From NCBI RefSeq assembly GCF_017873245.1, contig NZ_JAGGJY010000011.1:62001-126000 (forward strand): a stretch of 64,000 nucleotides of DNA. The letters run 5' to 3'. Every line of letters begins with the position of its first letter. The first letter of the stretch is position 1. Under the pieces are notes generated by a model. The model worked only from the letters and a program-made list of their open reading frames with translations. It did not search any database and was not told the origin of the DNA. Position numbers and translations under genes: made by a program. This document shows, one piece after another, positions 56,276-64,000 of this stretch. This DNA is from Clostridium tertium. Lineage in GTDB: Bacteria > Bacillota > Clostridia > Clostridiales > Clostridiaceae.

Positions 56276-56833
56276 ATGTTTAATTTAGATGACATAGTTA
56301 CATTATTTAAAGAATATAGCATGTATTCTATTCCTATATCAATATTGATAAGTACTATAATTGCAATATTGGGAGTAGTACCATCAATATTTGTAACAGG
56401 AGCAAATATTATATTTTTTGGTGCCTTTGAAGGGTTTATAATCTCACTAATTGGAGAAGCATTTGGAGGCTATATAAGTTTTATAATATATAGACTAGGA
56501 TTTAAAAAGGGAGCAGAAAATATTAAAAATAAACATAAATTACTAAAGGCACTAGTTGATTCCGAAGGGAAAAAGGCAGGTATACTTATATTTGAGGGTA
56601 GATTAATACCTTTTATACCATCAGGATTTGTGACACTAGCAGCTTCTATTAGCAATGTAAATGGATTTATATTTATAATTGCTACTTTTTTAGGGAAAAT
56701 ACCATCTATAGCACTTGAAGCATTAGTAAGTTATGATTTGATAAATATTGAAGAAAATTTTATTAGACTGATAATAACATTAGTAGCAGTACTCTTATTA
56801 TATATAACTTTAAAGAAATATAAAAAAGAATAA
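56276..56833 (+). CDS. VTT-domain (TVP38/DedA-like) membrane protein
   Basis: A 185-residue membrane protein with about five hydrophobic segments. The VTT block reads GEAFGGYISFIIYRLGFKKG followed by LIFEGRLIPFIPSGFVTLAAS, the conserved R-x-x-P-F-x-P. It is the third VTT/DedA-type gene in the window. Unlike the other two, it lacks the leader RNA motif. ATG without a clear ribosome-binding site. Confidence 0.82.
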   Translation: MFNLDDIVTLFKEYSMYSIPISILISTIIAILGVVPSIFVTGANIIFFGAFEGFIISLIGEAFGGYISFIIYRLGFKKGAENIKNKHKLLKALVDSEGKKAGILIFEGRLIPFIPSGFVTLAASISNVNGFIFIIATFLGKIPSIALEALVSYDLINIEENFIRLIITLVAVLLLYITLKKYKKE

Positions 56834-56838
56834 GATTA

Positions 56839-56873
56839 AAGGGTAAAGTATTAAAATATACTTTACCCTTTTT
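56839..56873. terminator. intrinsic terminator, bidirectional
   Basis: AAGGGTAAAGTAT pairs with ATACTTTACCCTT and is followed by T residues. It separates the convergent VTT and leuS genes. Confidence 0.85.
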
Positions 56874-56899
56874 AAATAATTGTTTTATTTTATTTAAAG

Positions 56900-59350
56900 T
56901 TATTTAACAACTATGTTTACAAGTCTTCCTTTTATAACGATAACTTTAACTATATTCTTGCCTTCAGTTGCAGCAATTATATTTTCATTAGCTAATGAAG
57001 CTGCTTTAATTCCTTCCTCATCTAAATCAGTAGAAACATTTATTTTTGCTTTAATCTTACCATTAACTTGAATAGCAATTTCAACTTCATCTTTAACTAA
57101 AGCTTTTGGATCGAATGTTGGCCAAGCTTCATTGAAAATTGAGAATTCTAATCCAAATAAGCTCCATTGTTCTTCAGCAAAGTGAGGTGCAAAAGGTGCT
57201 AGAATCTTTAAGAAGTCTACACAAGTTTTCTTTAGGAAATCTAAATTCTTTACATCTTCTTGTAAGTATTTAGAGAAAGCATTAACAAATTCCATCATTC
57301 TTGCAATTGCAGTATTAAATTGGAATTTATCAGCATCTTCAGTTACACCTTTAATTGCATTATGTAACCAGAAGTTTAATTCCTTTTCAGCTTTATCTAA
57401 AGTAGTTTTATTGTTATTGTTAGCTTCAATAGCTTCTCTAGCTATATCAAGATATCTTTCGATTCTATCTACAAATCTTGCAACAGATTTAAGCCCATCA
57501 TCACTCCAAGCTCCACCTTCAATATAAGCAAATCCAAACATTAGGTACATTCTAAATACGTCTGAGCCATATTCTGAAATATAATCATTTGGAGAAATAG
57601 TATTTCCTTTTGATTTACTCATTTTTAATCCATCAGGTCCAAGAATTAATCCTTGGTGAGTTAATGATTTAAATGGTTCATCAAAATCTAAATATCCCAT
57701 ATCCCTTAAAGCTTTAGTAATGAATCTAGCATATAATAAATGCATACAAGCGTGCTCAGGGCCGCCAACATATTTATCTACTGGAAGCATTTTATTTACT
57801 ATATCTTTATCAAAAGCTTTTTCACTATTTTTGCTATCAGGATATCTTAATTGATACCAAGATGAACAAACAAATGTATCTAAAGTATCTGCTTCTCTTT
57901 TAGCAGGCTTTCCGCATTTTGGACAAGTTGTATTTATAAATTCATCGCATTTTGCAAGTGGAGATTTTCCATCTGGAGCAAATTCAACATTGTATGGAAG
58001 TTCTACTGGTAATTGATCTTCAGGTACAGGTACAGTTCCACAATGCTCACAATGAATCATAGGAATTGGGGCTCCCCAATATCTTTGTCTAGATACTAAC
58101 CAGTCTCTTAATCTATAATTAACCTTTGCAGAGCCAAGTTTCATAGATGATAATTTTTCAACTATCTTTTCTTTAGCTTCTTCAGTAGTTAATCCATCAA
58201 ATTCTCCAGAGTTAACTAATACACCATATTCACAGTAAGGTAATTCAGTGTTATCACCTTTTTTGTTAGTTATAACTCTTTCTATTGGTAAATTAAACTT
58301 TGTAGCAAAAGCAAAATCTCTTTCATCATGTGCAGGAACAGCCATAACAGCTCCAGTTCCATAAGTTGATAAAACATAATCTCCAATCCAAATTGGAACT
58401 TCTTTATTGTTTATAGGATTTATGGCATAAGAACCTGTAAATACACCAGTTTTTTCTCTTGATAAAGATTGTCTTTCTATATCAGATTGTTTTTTAGCTT
58501 CTTCTTTATAATTTTCAACAGATTCTTTATATTCTGCAGTTGTAAGTTTATCAACAAGTGGATTTTCAGGTGCTAAAACAACATAAGTTACACCATTTAA
58601 TGTATCAACTCTAGTAGTGAATACATCAAATTTTATATCTGAATTTTTAACTTTAAATGTAACTTCTGCACCAGTAGATTTACCAATCCAGTGTTTTTGC
58701 ATAGCAACAGTTTTTTCTGGCCAGTCTAAAGTATCTAGTTTTTCTAATAGTTCATCAGCATAATCAGTTATTTTTAAGAACCATTGAGTTAAGTCTTTTT
58801 TTGTTACTTCAGTTGAACATCTTTCACAAGCACCTTCATGAACTTGCTCATTAGCTAAAACTGTATTACAAGATGGACACCAGTTTACAGGGGCTTTTTT
58901 TCTATAAGCTAATCCTTTTTCATATAGTTTTAAGAATACCCATTGAGTCCATTTGTAATAGTCTGGATTACAAGTTATAACTTCGTTATCCCAGTTAAAC
59001 ATAGCACCCATAGCTTTTAATTGTTTTTCCATAGTTTCTATATTTTTATCAGTTGAATCCTTTGGATGGATTCCTGTCTTTATTGCAAAGTTTTCAGCTG
59101 GAAGTCCAAATGCATCAAATCCCATTGGTTGAAACACATTATATCCTTGCATTCTTTTCATTCTAGCCCATGAATCTACAGGTCCATAGTTAAACCAGTG
59201 ACCAGCGTGTAATTGGCTACCTGAAGGATAAGAGAACATTTCTAAAACATAAAGTTTTTCTCCTTCCTTATTTGGGTCGAACTTATAAAGATTTGTTTCT
59301 TCCCACTTATCTTGCCATTTTTTATCTATGGAAGTTCCATAATTAGCCAC
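56900..59350 (-). CDS. leuS: leucyl-tRNA synthetase
   Basis: An 816-residue class I aminoacyl-tRNA synthetase. The HIGH-type motif is SQLHAGHW, the zinc module starts [10 protein letters not shown] with CERCS, the CP1 editing domain contains [17 protein letters not shown], and KMSKS is at [11 protein letters not shown]. The C-terminal anticodon domain is complete. I start at GTG (59350), eight bases after AAGGAGG; the open frame extends into the leader. Expression is set by the T-box upstream. Confidence 0.96.
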   Translation of the reverse strand: MANYGTSIDKKWQDKWEETNLYKFDPNKEGEKLYVLEMFSYPSGSQLHAGHWFNYGPVDSWARMKRMQGYNVFQPMGFDAFGLPAENFAIKTGIHPKDSTDKNIETMEKQLKAMGAMFNWDNEVITCNPDYYKWTQWVFLKLYEKGLAYRKKAPVNWCPSCNTVLANEQVHEGACERCSTEVTKKDLTQWFLKITDYADELLEKLDTLDWPEKTVAMQKHWIGKSTGAEVTFKVKNSDIKFDVFTTRVDTLNGVTYVVLAPENPLVDKLTTAEYKESVENYKEEAKKQSDIERQSLSREKTGVFTGSYAINPINNKEVPIWIGDYVLSTYGTGAVMAVPAHDERDFAFATKFNLPIERVITNKKGDNTELPYCEYGVLVNSGEFDGLTTEEAKEKIVEKLSSMKLGSAKVNYRLRDWLVSRQRYWGAPIPMIHCEHCGTVPVPEDQLPVELPYNVEFAPDGKSPLAKCDEFINTTCPKCGKPAKREADTLDTFVCSSWYQLRYPDSKNSEKAFDKDIVNKMLPVDKYVGGPEHACMHLLYARFITKALRDMGYLDFDEPFKSLTHQGLILGPDGLKMSKSKGNTISPNDYISEYGSDVFRMYLMFGFAYIEGGAWSDDGLKSVARFVDRIERYLDIAREAIEANNNNKTTLDKAEKELNFWLHNAIKGVTEDADKFQFNTAIARMMEFVNAFSKYLQEDVKNLDFLKKTCVDFLKILAPFAPHFAEEQWSLFGLEFSIFNEAWPTFDPKALVKDEVEIAIQVNGKIKAKINVSTDLDEEGIKAASLANENIIAATEGKNIVKVIVIKGRLVNIVVK

Positions 59351-59388
59351 AATAATTCCTCCTTTAAAAGTAAAAAATAATATAAAAA

Positions 59389-59605
59389 AGCCCTTCATCT
59401 CAATTAAGAGACGAAGGACATATTCGCGGTACCACTCTTATTAGAAAAAATAATATTTTTCTCACTCAAATTTATAACGGTTCTCCCGTACTTGCTTTTA
59501 ACAAGTAAGCTCATAGGCAAGTTCTTATAAGTTAAACACTGTTTTACAGCAACCAACAGCTCTCTTGAGGATAACCTTTATAATACTACTCCTAATCAAA
59601 GCAAT
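59389..59605 (-). ncRNA. T-box leader of leuS
   Basis: Reading the minus strand: a stem I region with AGAGAGCTGTTGGTTGCTG, a candidate Leu specifier CTT in AAGAACTTGCC, the T-box core AGAGTGGTACCGCG (59438-59425), and a terminator formed by GTCCTTCGTCTC/GAGATGAAGGGC followed by six T (about 59416-59385). Uncharged tRNA-Leu pairing with the T-box would prevent termination. The core is unmistakable; the specifier choice is less certain. Confidence 0.95.
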
Positions 59606-59769
59606 AAATATATAATTTTAATATACTCAATTATATATTTTATTACAATATAAGTCAACAACCACAAAATAGGAAATTATATGAATTAAAATATATTAAG
59701 AAATTTGTTGATGAAAAAGGAGCAATTGGATATATTAATCATATAAAACTTAAAAGGAGGTAAAAGAAG

Positions 59770-60138
59770 ATGAATATAGGAGAGTTAATGAAATTTAAAA
59801 ACTGGGTTGTTATAGGTGATGTTTCTAATGAGACTAAATATGCAAATAAAATTTTAAATAAGTTTAAGTTAAAAGGATATATGGTAAGTGGAGTTCATCC
59901 TAAAGGTGGTAAGGGAATTTACACTAATTTGAAAGAGGTTCCATATAATATAGAAGCTATTGATTTATGTATAAATGCAAAATATGGAATAGAGTTTTTA
60001 AAAGAAGCAAAAGAGCTGGGAATAAAAAACGTATTAATACAACCAGGTGCTGAAAGTGATGAAATATTAAAATATTGCAAGGAAAATTCTATAAATGCTA
60101 TAGAAAACTGTGCATTGATTCAGTTAAATCATATATAG
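59770..60138 (+). CDS. CoA-binding domain protein (YccU-like)
   Basis: A 122-residue Rossmann-fold protein. The CoA/nucleotide loop is VVIGDVSNETKYANKIL, followed by GVHPKGG and LCINAKYGIEFLKEAKELGIKNVLIQPGAES, as in YccU/succinyl-CoA-synthetase-like CoA-binding proteins. It is a stand-alone domain with no catalytic partner. AAAGGAGG before ATG. The yccF-like gene follows by 25 bases, so an operon is likely. Physiological role unknown. Confidence 0.88.
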   Translation: MNIGELMKFKNWVVIGDVSNETKYANKILNKFKLKGYMVSGVHPKGGKGIYTNLKEVPYNIEAIDLCINAKYGIEFLKEAKELGIKNVLIQPGAESDEILKYCKENSINAIENCALIQLNHI

Positions 60139-60163
60139 AGTTAAAATAAAGGGGGATGCAAGG

Positions 60164-60526
60164 ATGTCTTGTTTAGGAAATTTAATTTGGATTATATTTG
60201 GAGGTCTTTTTAATGCACTAGCATGGCTAGGGTTTGGATTATTATGGTGTATTACTATAGTAGGGATTCCAATAGGCCTTCAATGTTTTAAAATGGCTGG
60301 TTTACAATTTGCCCCATTTGGTAAAGAGGTTGTTACTAAGAATGATAGTAGTTTTAATTTATTGCTTAATATATTATGGGTTATATTTGGTGGACTTGAA
60401 ATGTGTATAGCAAATTTAATTAGTGCTTTCTTTTTATGTATTACTATAATTGGAATACCATTTGCAAAGCAATCATTAAAATTAGCTAAATTATCATTAA
60501 TGCCATTTGGGAAAGAAGTAATATAA
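60164..60526 (+). CDS. YccF (DUF307) inner-membrane protein
   Basis: A 120-residue membrane protein built from two similar halves, each with GNLIWIIFGGL- or NILWVIFGGLE-like openings, a hydrophobic hairpin, and FGKEV endings. This duplicated YccF domain is conserved but of unknown function. About four membrane helices. GGGGGATG ribosome-binding site. Confidence 0.88.
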   Translation: MSCLGNLIWIIFGGLFNALAWLGFGLLWCITIVGIPIGLQCFKMAGLQFAPFGKEVVTKNDSSFNLLLNILWVIFGGLEMCIANLISAFFLCITIIGIPFAKQSLKLAKLSLMPFGKEVI

Positions 60527-60731
60527 AAATAAGTATTTTAAAATGTAAATTTTGTATGTATTATATAAGATTACGTTTAATATTTCTCTGTTTAGTAGTA
60601 TTATATTGTATGAGTAGTAATTATGATTAAAAATGATCTTAATTATAATATAGTTAAGCATTATATAAGTTTAATTATTGCAAAATAATTTGTATAGAAG
60701 ATGAATATAGGTACGATAAGGAGAGAAGTAT

Positions 60732-62090
60732 ATGTCTAGAAGTAAGACTAATTTGGGCGAAGGTTCAGTAGGAAAACTATTATTAAGCTTAGCTCTTCCT
60801 GCTATAGTGGCACAATTAGTAAATGTTCTATATAACATAGTTGATAGAATATTTATAGGAAGAATGGCAAGTGGAGAAGTGGCTATGGCTGGAGTTGGTG
60901 TTGCTTTTCCTATTATAATGATAATATCAGCATTTTCTGCACTTATAGGTATGGGTGGAGCTCCACTTGCAGCAATAAAAATGGGTGAAAAAGATAATGA
61001 AGGTGCAGAAAAGATTATTAGTAATAGTTTTTCTACTTTAATAATTATTGGATTAATATGTACAATTGTTTTTTTGATATTTAAAGAAGATTTATTATGG
61101 GCTTTTGGAGCTAGTGATGCAACTATTGGATATGCAGTTGATTATTTAACTATATATTTAATAGGAACAGTATTTGTGCAAATAGCTCTTGGGATGAATC
61201 CATTTATTAACACACAAGGTTTTGCTAAAATTGGTATGGTTACGGTTGTGATAGGAGCTATAATAAACATAGTGTTAGATCCTATATTTATTTTTAAGTT
61301 AAACTTGGGTGTTAAGGGAGCTGCCTTAGCAACTATACTTTCGCAATTTGTTTCTGCAATATGGGTATTAACTTTCTTATTTGGGAAAAAGAGCATACTA
61401 AAAATAAGAGTAAATTATTTAGCGCCTAAATTCAAGGTATTACTACCAATAGTAGCTTTAGGAGTTTCGCCATTTATAATGCAATCAACTGAGAGTCTAG
61501 TATTAATAAGTATGAATAATAAGTTACAACTTTATGGTGGAGATTTAGCAGTTGGTGCCATGACTATAATGAGTAGTATAATGCAAATTGTTACTTTACC
61601 ATTAATGGGACTTTCGCAAGGAGCACAGCCTATAATAAGTTATAACTTTGGTGCTAAAAATATAGAAAGAGTAAAAAGGACTTTTAAATTATTATTAACA
61701 AGTTGTCTTACATATACTTTTATTATGTGGGCTGCTTTAATGGTATTTCCAGAAGTTTTTGTTGGGATATTTAATAATAAGCCGGAGCTTGTAGAAATAA
61801 CTTCATGGAGTATGAGAATATTTTTTGGAGGAATCTTTATTTTTGGGGCACAAATAGCGTGTCAACAAACTTTTTTAGCACTAGGTCAAGCTAAAATATC
61901 ACTTATTATGGCGCTACTTAGAAAAGTAGTTTTACTTGTTCCACTTATATTCATACTTCCAATGTTCTTTGAAGATAAGTTAAAGGCTGTATTATTTGCT
62001 GAACCTATTTCTGATATAATAGCGGCACTAACAACAATTACTGTATTTATAATATTTTATAAAAAGACTTTTGTTAAAGATATGGAATGA
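60732..62090 (+). CDS. MATE-family efflux transporter
   Basis: A 452-residue, 12-helix multidrug and toxin extrusion protein. Family features are the start LGEGSVGKLLLSLALPAIVAQLVNVLYNIVDRIFIG and the repeat SPFIMQSTESLVLISMNNKL in the second half, with QGAQPIISYNFGAK. It is MepA/VmrA-like and probably Na+ or H+ coupled. AAGGAGAG precedes the ATG. Drug range cannot be read from sequence. Confidence 0.93.
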   Translation: MSRSKTNLGEGSVGKLLLSLALPAIVAQLVNVLYNIVDRIFIGRMASGEVAMAGVGVAFPIIMIISAFSALIGMGGAPLAAIKMGEKDNEGAEKIISNSFSTLIIIGLICTIVFLIFKEDLLWAFGASDATIGYAVDYLTIYLIGTVFVQIALGMNPFINTQGFAKIGMVTVVIGAIINIVLDPIFIFKLNLGVKGAALATILSQFVSAIWVLTFLFGKKSILKIRVNYLAPKFKVLLPIVALGVSPFIMQSTESLVLISMNNKLQLYGGDLAVGAMTIMSSIMQIVTLPLMGLSQGAQPIISYNFGAKNIERVKRTFKLLLTSCLTYTFIMWAALMVFPEVFVGIFNNKPELVEITSWSMRIFFGGIFIFGAQIACQQTFLALGQAKISLIMALLRKVVLLVPLIFILPMFFEDKLKAVLFAEPISDIIAALTTITVFIIFYKKTFVKDME

Positions 62091-62187
62091 AAATATTAAT
62101 ATGATATACTATAAATTATAGATATTATATTTTGGTTAAAGAAAATATAGTGATAAATATTATAAAAAGTTTTGGGGGAATAAGATT

Positions 62188-62403
62188 TTGAAGAGTGATG
62201 AAAATAGAATTTTATTTAAAGAAATAAAATCGTATGAGGAAGCTTACTTTTACAACTCATCGCCAGAAGAAAGAAATAATAAACATTTAAATAACATAAA
62301 CAATGTTAAAAAGAAGGATAGTAAAATAAAAAGATTTTTTGAATCTTCGGCAGGAGATATGATTGAAGGAGTTATCGAAATATTATTTTCCATATTAGAT
62401 TAA
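62188..62403 (+). CDS. 71-residue protein of unknown function
   Basis: A small charged protein with a mildly hydrophobic C-terminus (DMIEGVIEILFSILD). It starts at TTG after GGGGGAATAAG and ends before a strong terminator. It follows the MATE gene by about 100 bases. I do not recognise it. Confidence 0.55.
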   Translation: MKSDENRILFKEIKSYEEAYFYNSSPEERNNKHLNNINNVKKKDSKIKRFFESSAGDMIEGVIEILFSILD

Positions 62404-62430
62404 TAAACTAGAAATTTTATAAATGTTAAT

Positions 62431-62470
62431 AATGGGCTAGATTTTATAATAAAATCTAGCCCATTTAATT
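62431..62470. terminator. intrinsic terminator, bidirectional
   Basis: AATGGGCTAGATTTTA pairs with AAAATCTAGCCCATT, between convergent genes. Confidence 0.85.
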
Positions 62471-62964
62471 TAAATTCTATTGTGTATTCTTTGCATATAA
62501 AATGAAATTAATAATGTTAATGCATAATCAAAAATTAAGAATACAGGTTGTGCTATAATCCATAACAATGAAAGTGGAAGCTTTGTTATTTCTATTGCTA
62601 TAAAGGACTTAAATACAAAGATAGATATAAATAAAGAAATATTACAAAATATCATTTTACAAAATATTTCTAAATATAGCTTATTTAACTTTTCAATATA
62701 GTATTTAACTATTCCGTATATTCCAAAGAATAAAATATATAGCAAAATTATATTAATAGGTAATATAAAAAAACCAATAATTGATGAAGCTATATATACA
62801 AGAAAAGCACTTTTGATAGATCCTTTAATTAGTGCAATTGGAATTAATAATGATGCTAAGGTAAGGATACTAATTGTACTTATAGGTAGTAGAAAATTTA
62901 AATATAAAATTATGTTAGTAAGTGCTACTAAAATAGCACTTAAAGTTATTTCTTTAGCTTTCAT
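62470..62964 (-). CDS. ECF S-component-like membrane protein
   Basis: A 164-residue protein of five to six membrane helices. It starts MKAKEITLSAILVALTNIILYL, which is the typical opening of ECF-transporter S components. LIPIALIKGSIKSAFLVYIASSIIGFF fits the substrate-binding helices. It has no vitamin-specific signature I can name and no riboswitch upstream. The J-domain gene lies upstream on the same strand. Confidence 0.65.
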   Translation of the reverse strand: MKAKEITLSAILVALTNIILYLNFLLPISTISILTLASLLIPIALIKGSIKSAFLVYIASSIIGFFILPINIILLYILFFGIYGIVKYYIEKLNKLYLEIFCKMIFCNISLFISIFVFKSFIAIEITKLPLSLLWIIAQPVFLIFDYALTLLISFYMQRIHNRI

Positions 62965-62997
62965 AACTTAAAACACCACCAATTAAATAATTAGGGA

Positions 62998-63612
62998 TTA
63001 ACAACAACCTATTAGGTCACCACCCATACATTCACAGATTGAATCTAAACACCATAGATTTATACAACAATCACAAGCATTAGCATTGTTTGATCCAGTT
63101 GTTCTATAATAATTATTGCTATATGCTTGAGTCCTTTGATGAAGAGAATTTAGAGTTTGTCTATATTCAAAATTATTAGGATCCATATTTACAGCTGTTT
63201 GAATATGCTTTAGACCTGCATCAAACCAACCTTTATTTGTTAGCAATACTCCATATAAGAAATTCCACTCAGCATTTCTATTATTAGATATACTATTAAG
63301 TCTATTTTCAGCTTCAGCAAAGTTTCCACTTTGAATAAGTCTCCTTATTTCTGAAAACATATAGCTATTATCACTTGATGAACTATTATATGATGAATTG
63401 CTACTGTTTGAACTACTATATGTGTTACCAGCGTTTTTAGTAAGTGCATCATAAGCAGCGTTAATATCCCTCATTTTTTCTTCAGCAAGATCTTTTAATG
63501 GATTATCACCATATTGATCAGGGTGATATTGTTTTATTAAATTTCTATAGGCTTTTTTTATTTCGTCTTGAGTTGCCCCAGGTTTTAAACCTAGTACTTC
63601 ATATGGATTCAT
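62998..63612 (-). CDS. J-domain protein with Cys-rich tail
   Basis: About 204 residues from the ATG at 63612, which has AAAGGAG upstream (a GTG at 63624 overlaps that site). The N-terminal J-domain has the HPD motif in KQYHPDQYGDNP. A Ser/Asn-rich linker (about 70-90) leads to a helical repeat region and a cysteine-rich end (CDCCINLWCLDSICECMGG...GCC) that could bind zinc. It would recruit DnaK. In clostridia such genes sit beside DUF5685 genes, as here. Confidence 0.88.
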   Translation of the reverse strand: MNPYEVLGLKPGATQDEIKKAYRNLIKQYHPDQYGDNPLKDLAEEKMRDINAAYDALTKNAGNTYSSSNSSNSSYNSSSSDNSYMFSEIRRLIQSGNFAEAENRLNSISNNRNAEWNFLYGVLLTNKGWFDAGLKHIQTAVNMDPNNFEYRQTLNSLHQRTQAYSNNYYRTTGSNNANACDCCINLWCLDSICECMGGDLIGCC

Positions 63613-63613
63613 T

Positions 63614-64000
63614 TTAATTGTCACTCCTTTTATCTTCTCTGGTATTATTTAATATCCCAACATATTTATCCATCATACCTAATTCTAAAATGTTTTTAAG
63701 GATATCTTCATTTCTTTTTAAGGGCAATTTGGAAATTATATCTTTACAATTATATGAACAATTTAAAATTGTAAATTCTAGCCTTCCTTGAATTAAAGAA
63801 ATTAATTCTTCATATGGTTTATTATCTTCATTAAACAAATAATTTATTGGATTGAATTTTTTCTTTTCTATATCATCCTTTAAATCATCAAAGGCATCTA
63901 TAAGATATATCCATTTTCCTAAAGTATATCCAAGCTTATATAATTCATTTCTTAGGCTTTCGCTATCATTAATAAATTCGTTAGGATAAGCCTTTAATAT
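63614..64000 (-). CDS. DUF5685-like protein, 5' end beyond the window
   Basis: The frame is open from the window end (I read LGKWIYLIDAFDDLKDD, then NPINYLFNEDNKPYEEL) to a stop overlapping the region of the J-domain ribosome-binding site. LGxWIYLIDAxDDL is the pattern I associate with DUF5685 proteins. Only about 128 residues of the C-terminal part are present. The internal TTG at about 63838 is not a true start. It is probably co-transcribed with the J-domain gene; its function is unknown. Confidence 0.7.
   Translation of the reverse strand: MLKAYPNEFINDSESLRNELYKLGYTLGKWIYLIDAFDDLKDDIEKKKFNPINYLFNEDNKPYEELISLIQGRLEFTILNCSYNCKDIISKLPLKRNEDILKNILELGMMDKYVGILNNTREDKRSDN

Noticed and set aside
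59351..59398. N-terminal extension of LeuS (MKGFFILFF...)
   Set aside because: It is the T-box terminator and ribosome-binding region read as protein. The GTG at 59350 is the proper start.
1..64000. Prophage, plasmid or integrative element
   Set aside because: I see no integrase, transposase, phage structural or conjugation genes, and composition is uniform across the window.

Overview
This is an AT-rich chromosomal window from a strict anaerobe, most likely Clostridium sensu stricto. I base that on its base composition and codon use, strong AGGAGG ribosome-binding sites, class I Hcp, an M-box and a leucine T-box leader, CwlD-type amidase and many OmpR-family regulators. I cannot name the species. 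I saw no rRNA, tRNA, CRISPR array, transposase or prophage genes; the content is core and niche-adaptation chromosome.

Layout. 0.2-9 kb: a Vga/Lsa-type ABC-F protein, a beta-carbonic anhydrase followed by a probable structured non-coding RNA, an alpha/beta hydrolase, a Mg2+ P-type ATPase behind an M-box riboswitch with an extra small ORF, and a HAD phosphatase/ROK regulator pair behind a 35-bp palindrome. 9.2-13.7 kb: a complete Bce-type module (response regulator, intramembrane-sensing kinase, ABC ATPase, 10-TM permease). 13.8-18.2 kb: a nitrosative/oxidative stress cluster (Hcp, Ric/ScdA, DUF438-hemerythrin protein, cysteine-rich Crp/Fnr regulator), with an FNR-like box at the activating -41.5 position in front of ric and phased repeats in front of hcp. 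18.3-23.3 kb: nitroreductase, glycogen phosphorylase, two perfect hairpins, DEAD-box helicase.

23.3-30.2 kb: two VTT/DedA-family membrane protein genes, each preceded by a paralogous leader (promoter, conserved hairpin and tail, terminator). The second runs into a glycosyltransferase, a DUF374 acyltransferase-like protein and a two-component system. 30.3-32.7 kb: an SsuA/NMT1-type ABC importer. 32.8-37.9 kb: a decayed multicopper oxidase, another two-component system, a half-size EamA protein, a broken YfcE-like phosphodiesterase and an orphan gene. 38.0-43.0 kb: an unannotated 43-residue protein gene and a second complete Bce-type module with a textbook TTACA-N4-TGTAA operator. 43.1-49.3 kb: luciferase-like oxidoreductase, SurE, ClC transporter, amidase, TetR regulator and a rhomboid-like protein lacking the catalytic serine.

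49.4-52.7 kb: a repeat protein, a MoxR-type AAA ATPase and a VWA protein with an HExxH metallopeptidase-like domain, forming a compact three-gene system. 52.8-64 kb: mostly housekeeping genes (methionine aminopeptidase with SEC-C motif, HesB-like protein, spermidine-synthase-like protein, third VTT protein, leuS with T-box, CoA-binding protein, YccF, MATE pump, ECF-like membrane protein, J-domain protein, and a DUF5685-like gene running off the end).

The most original signals are the duplicated leader RNAs in front of the two VTT/DedA genes, the small acidic-start ORF between the M-box terminator and the Mg2+ ATPase gene, the structured RNA after the carbonic anhydrase gene, and the operator architecture of the nitrosative-stress cluster.
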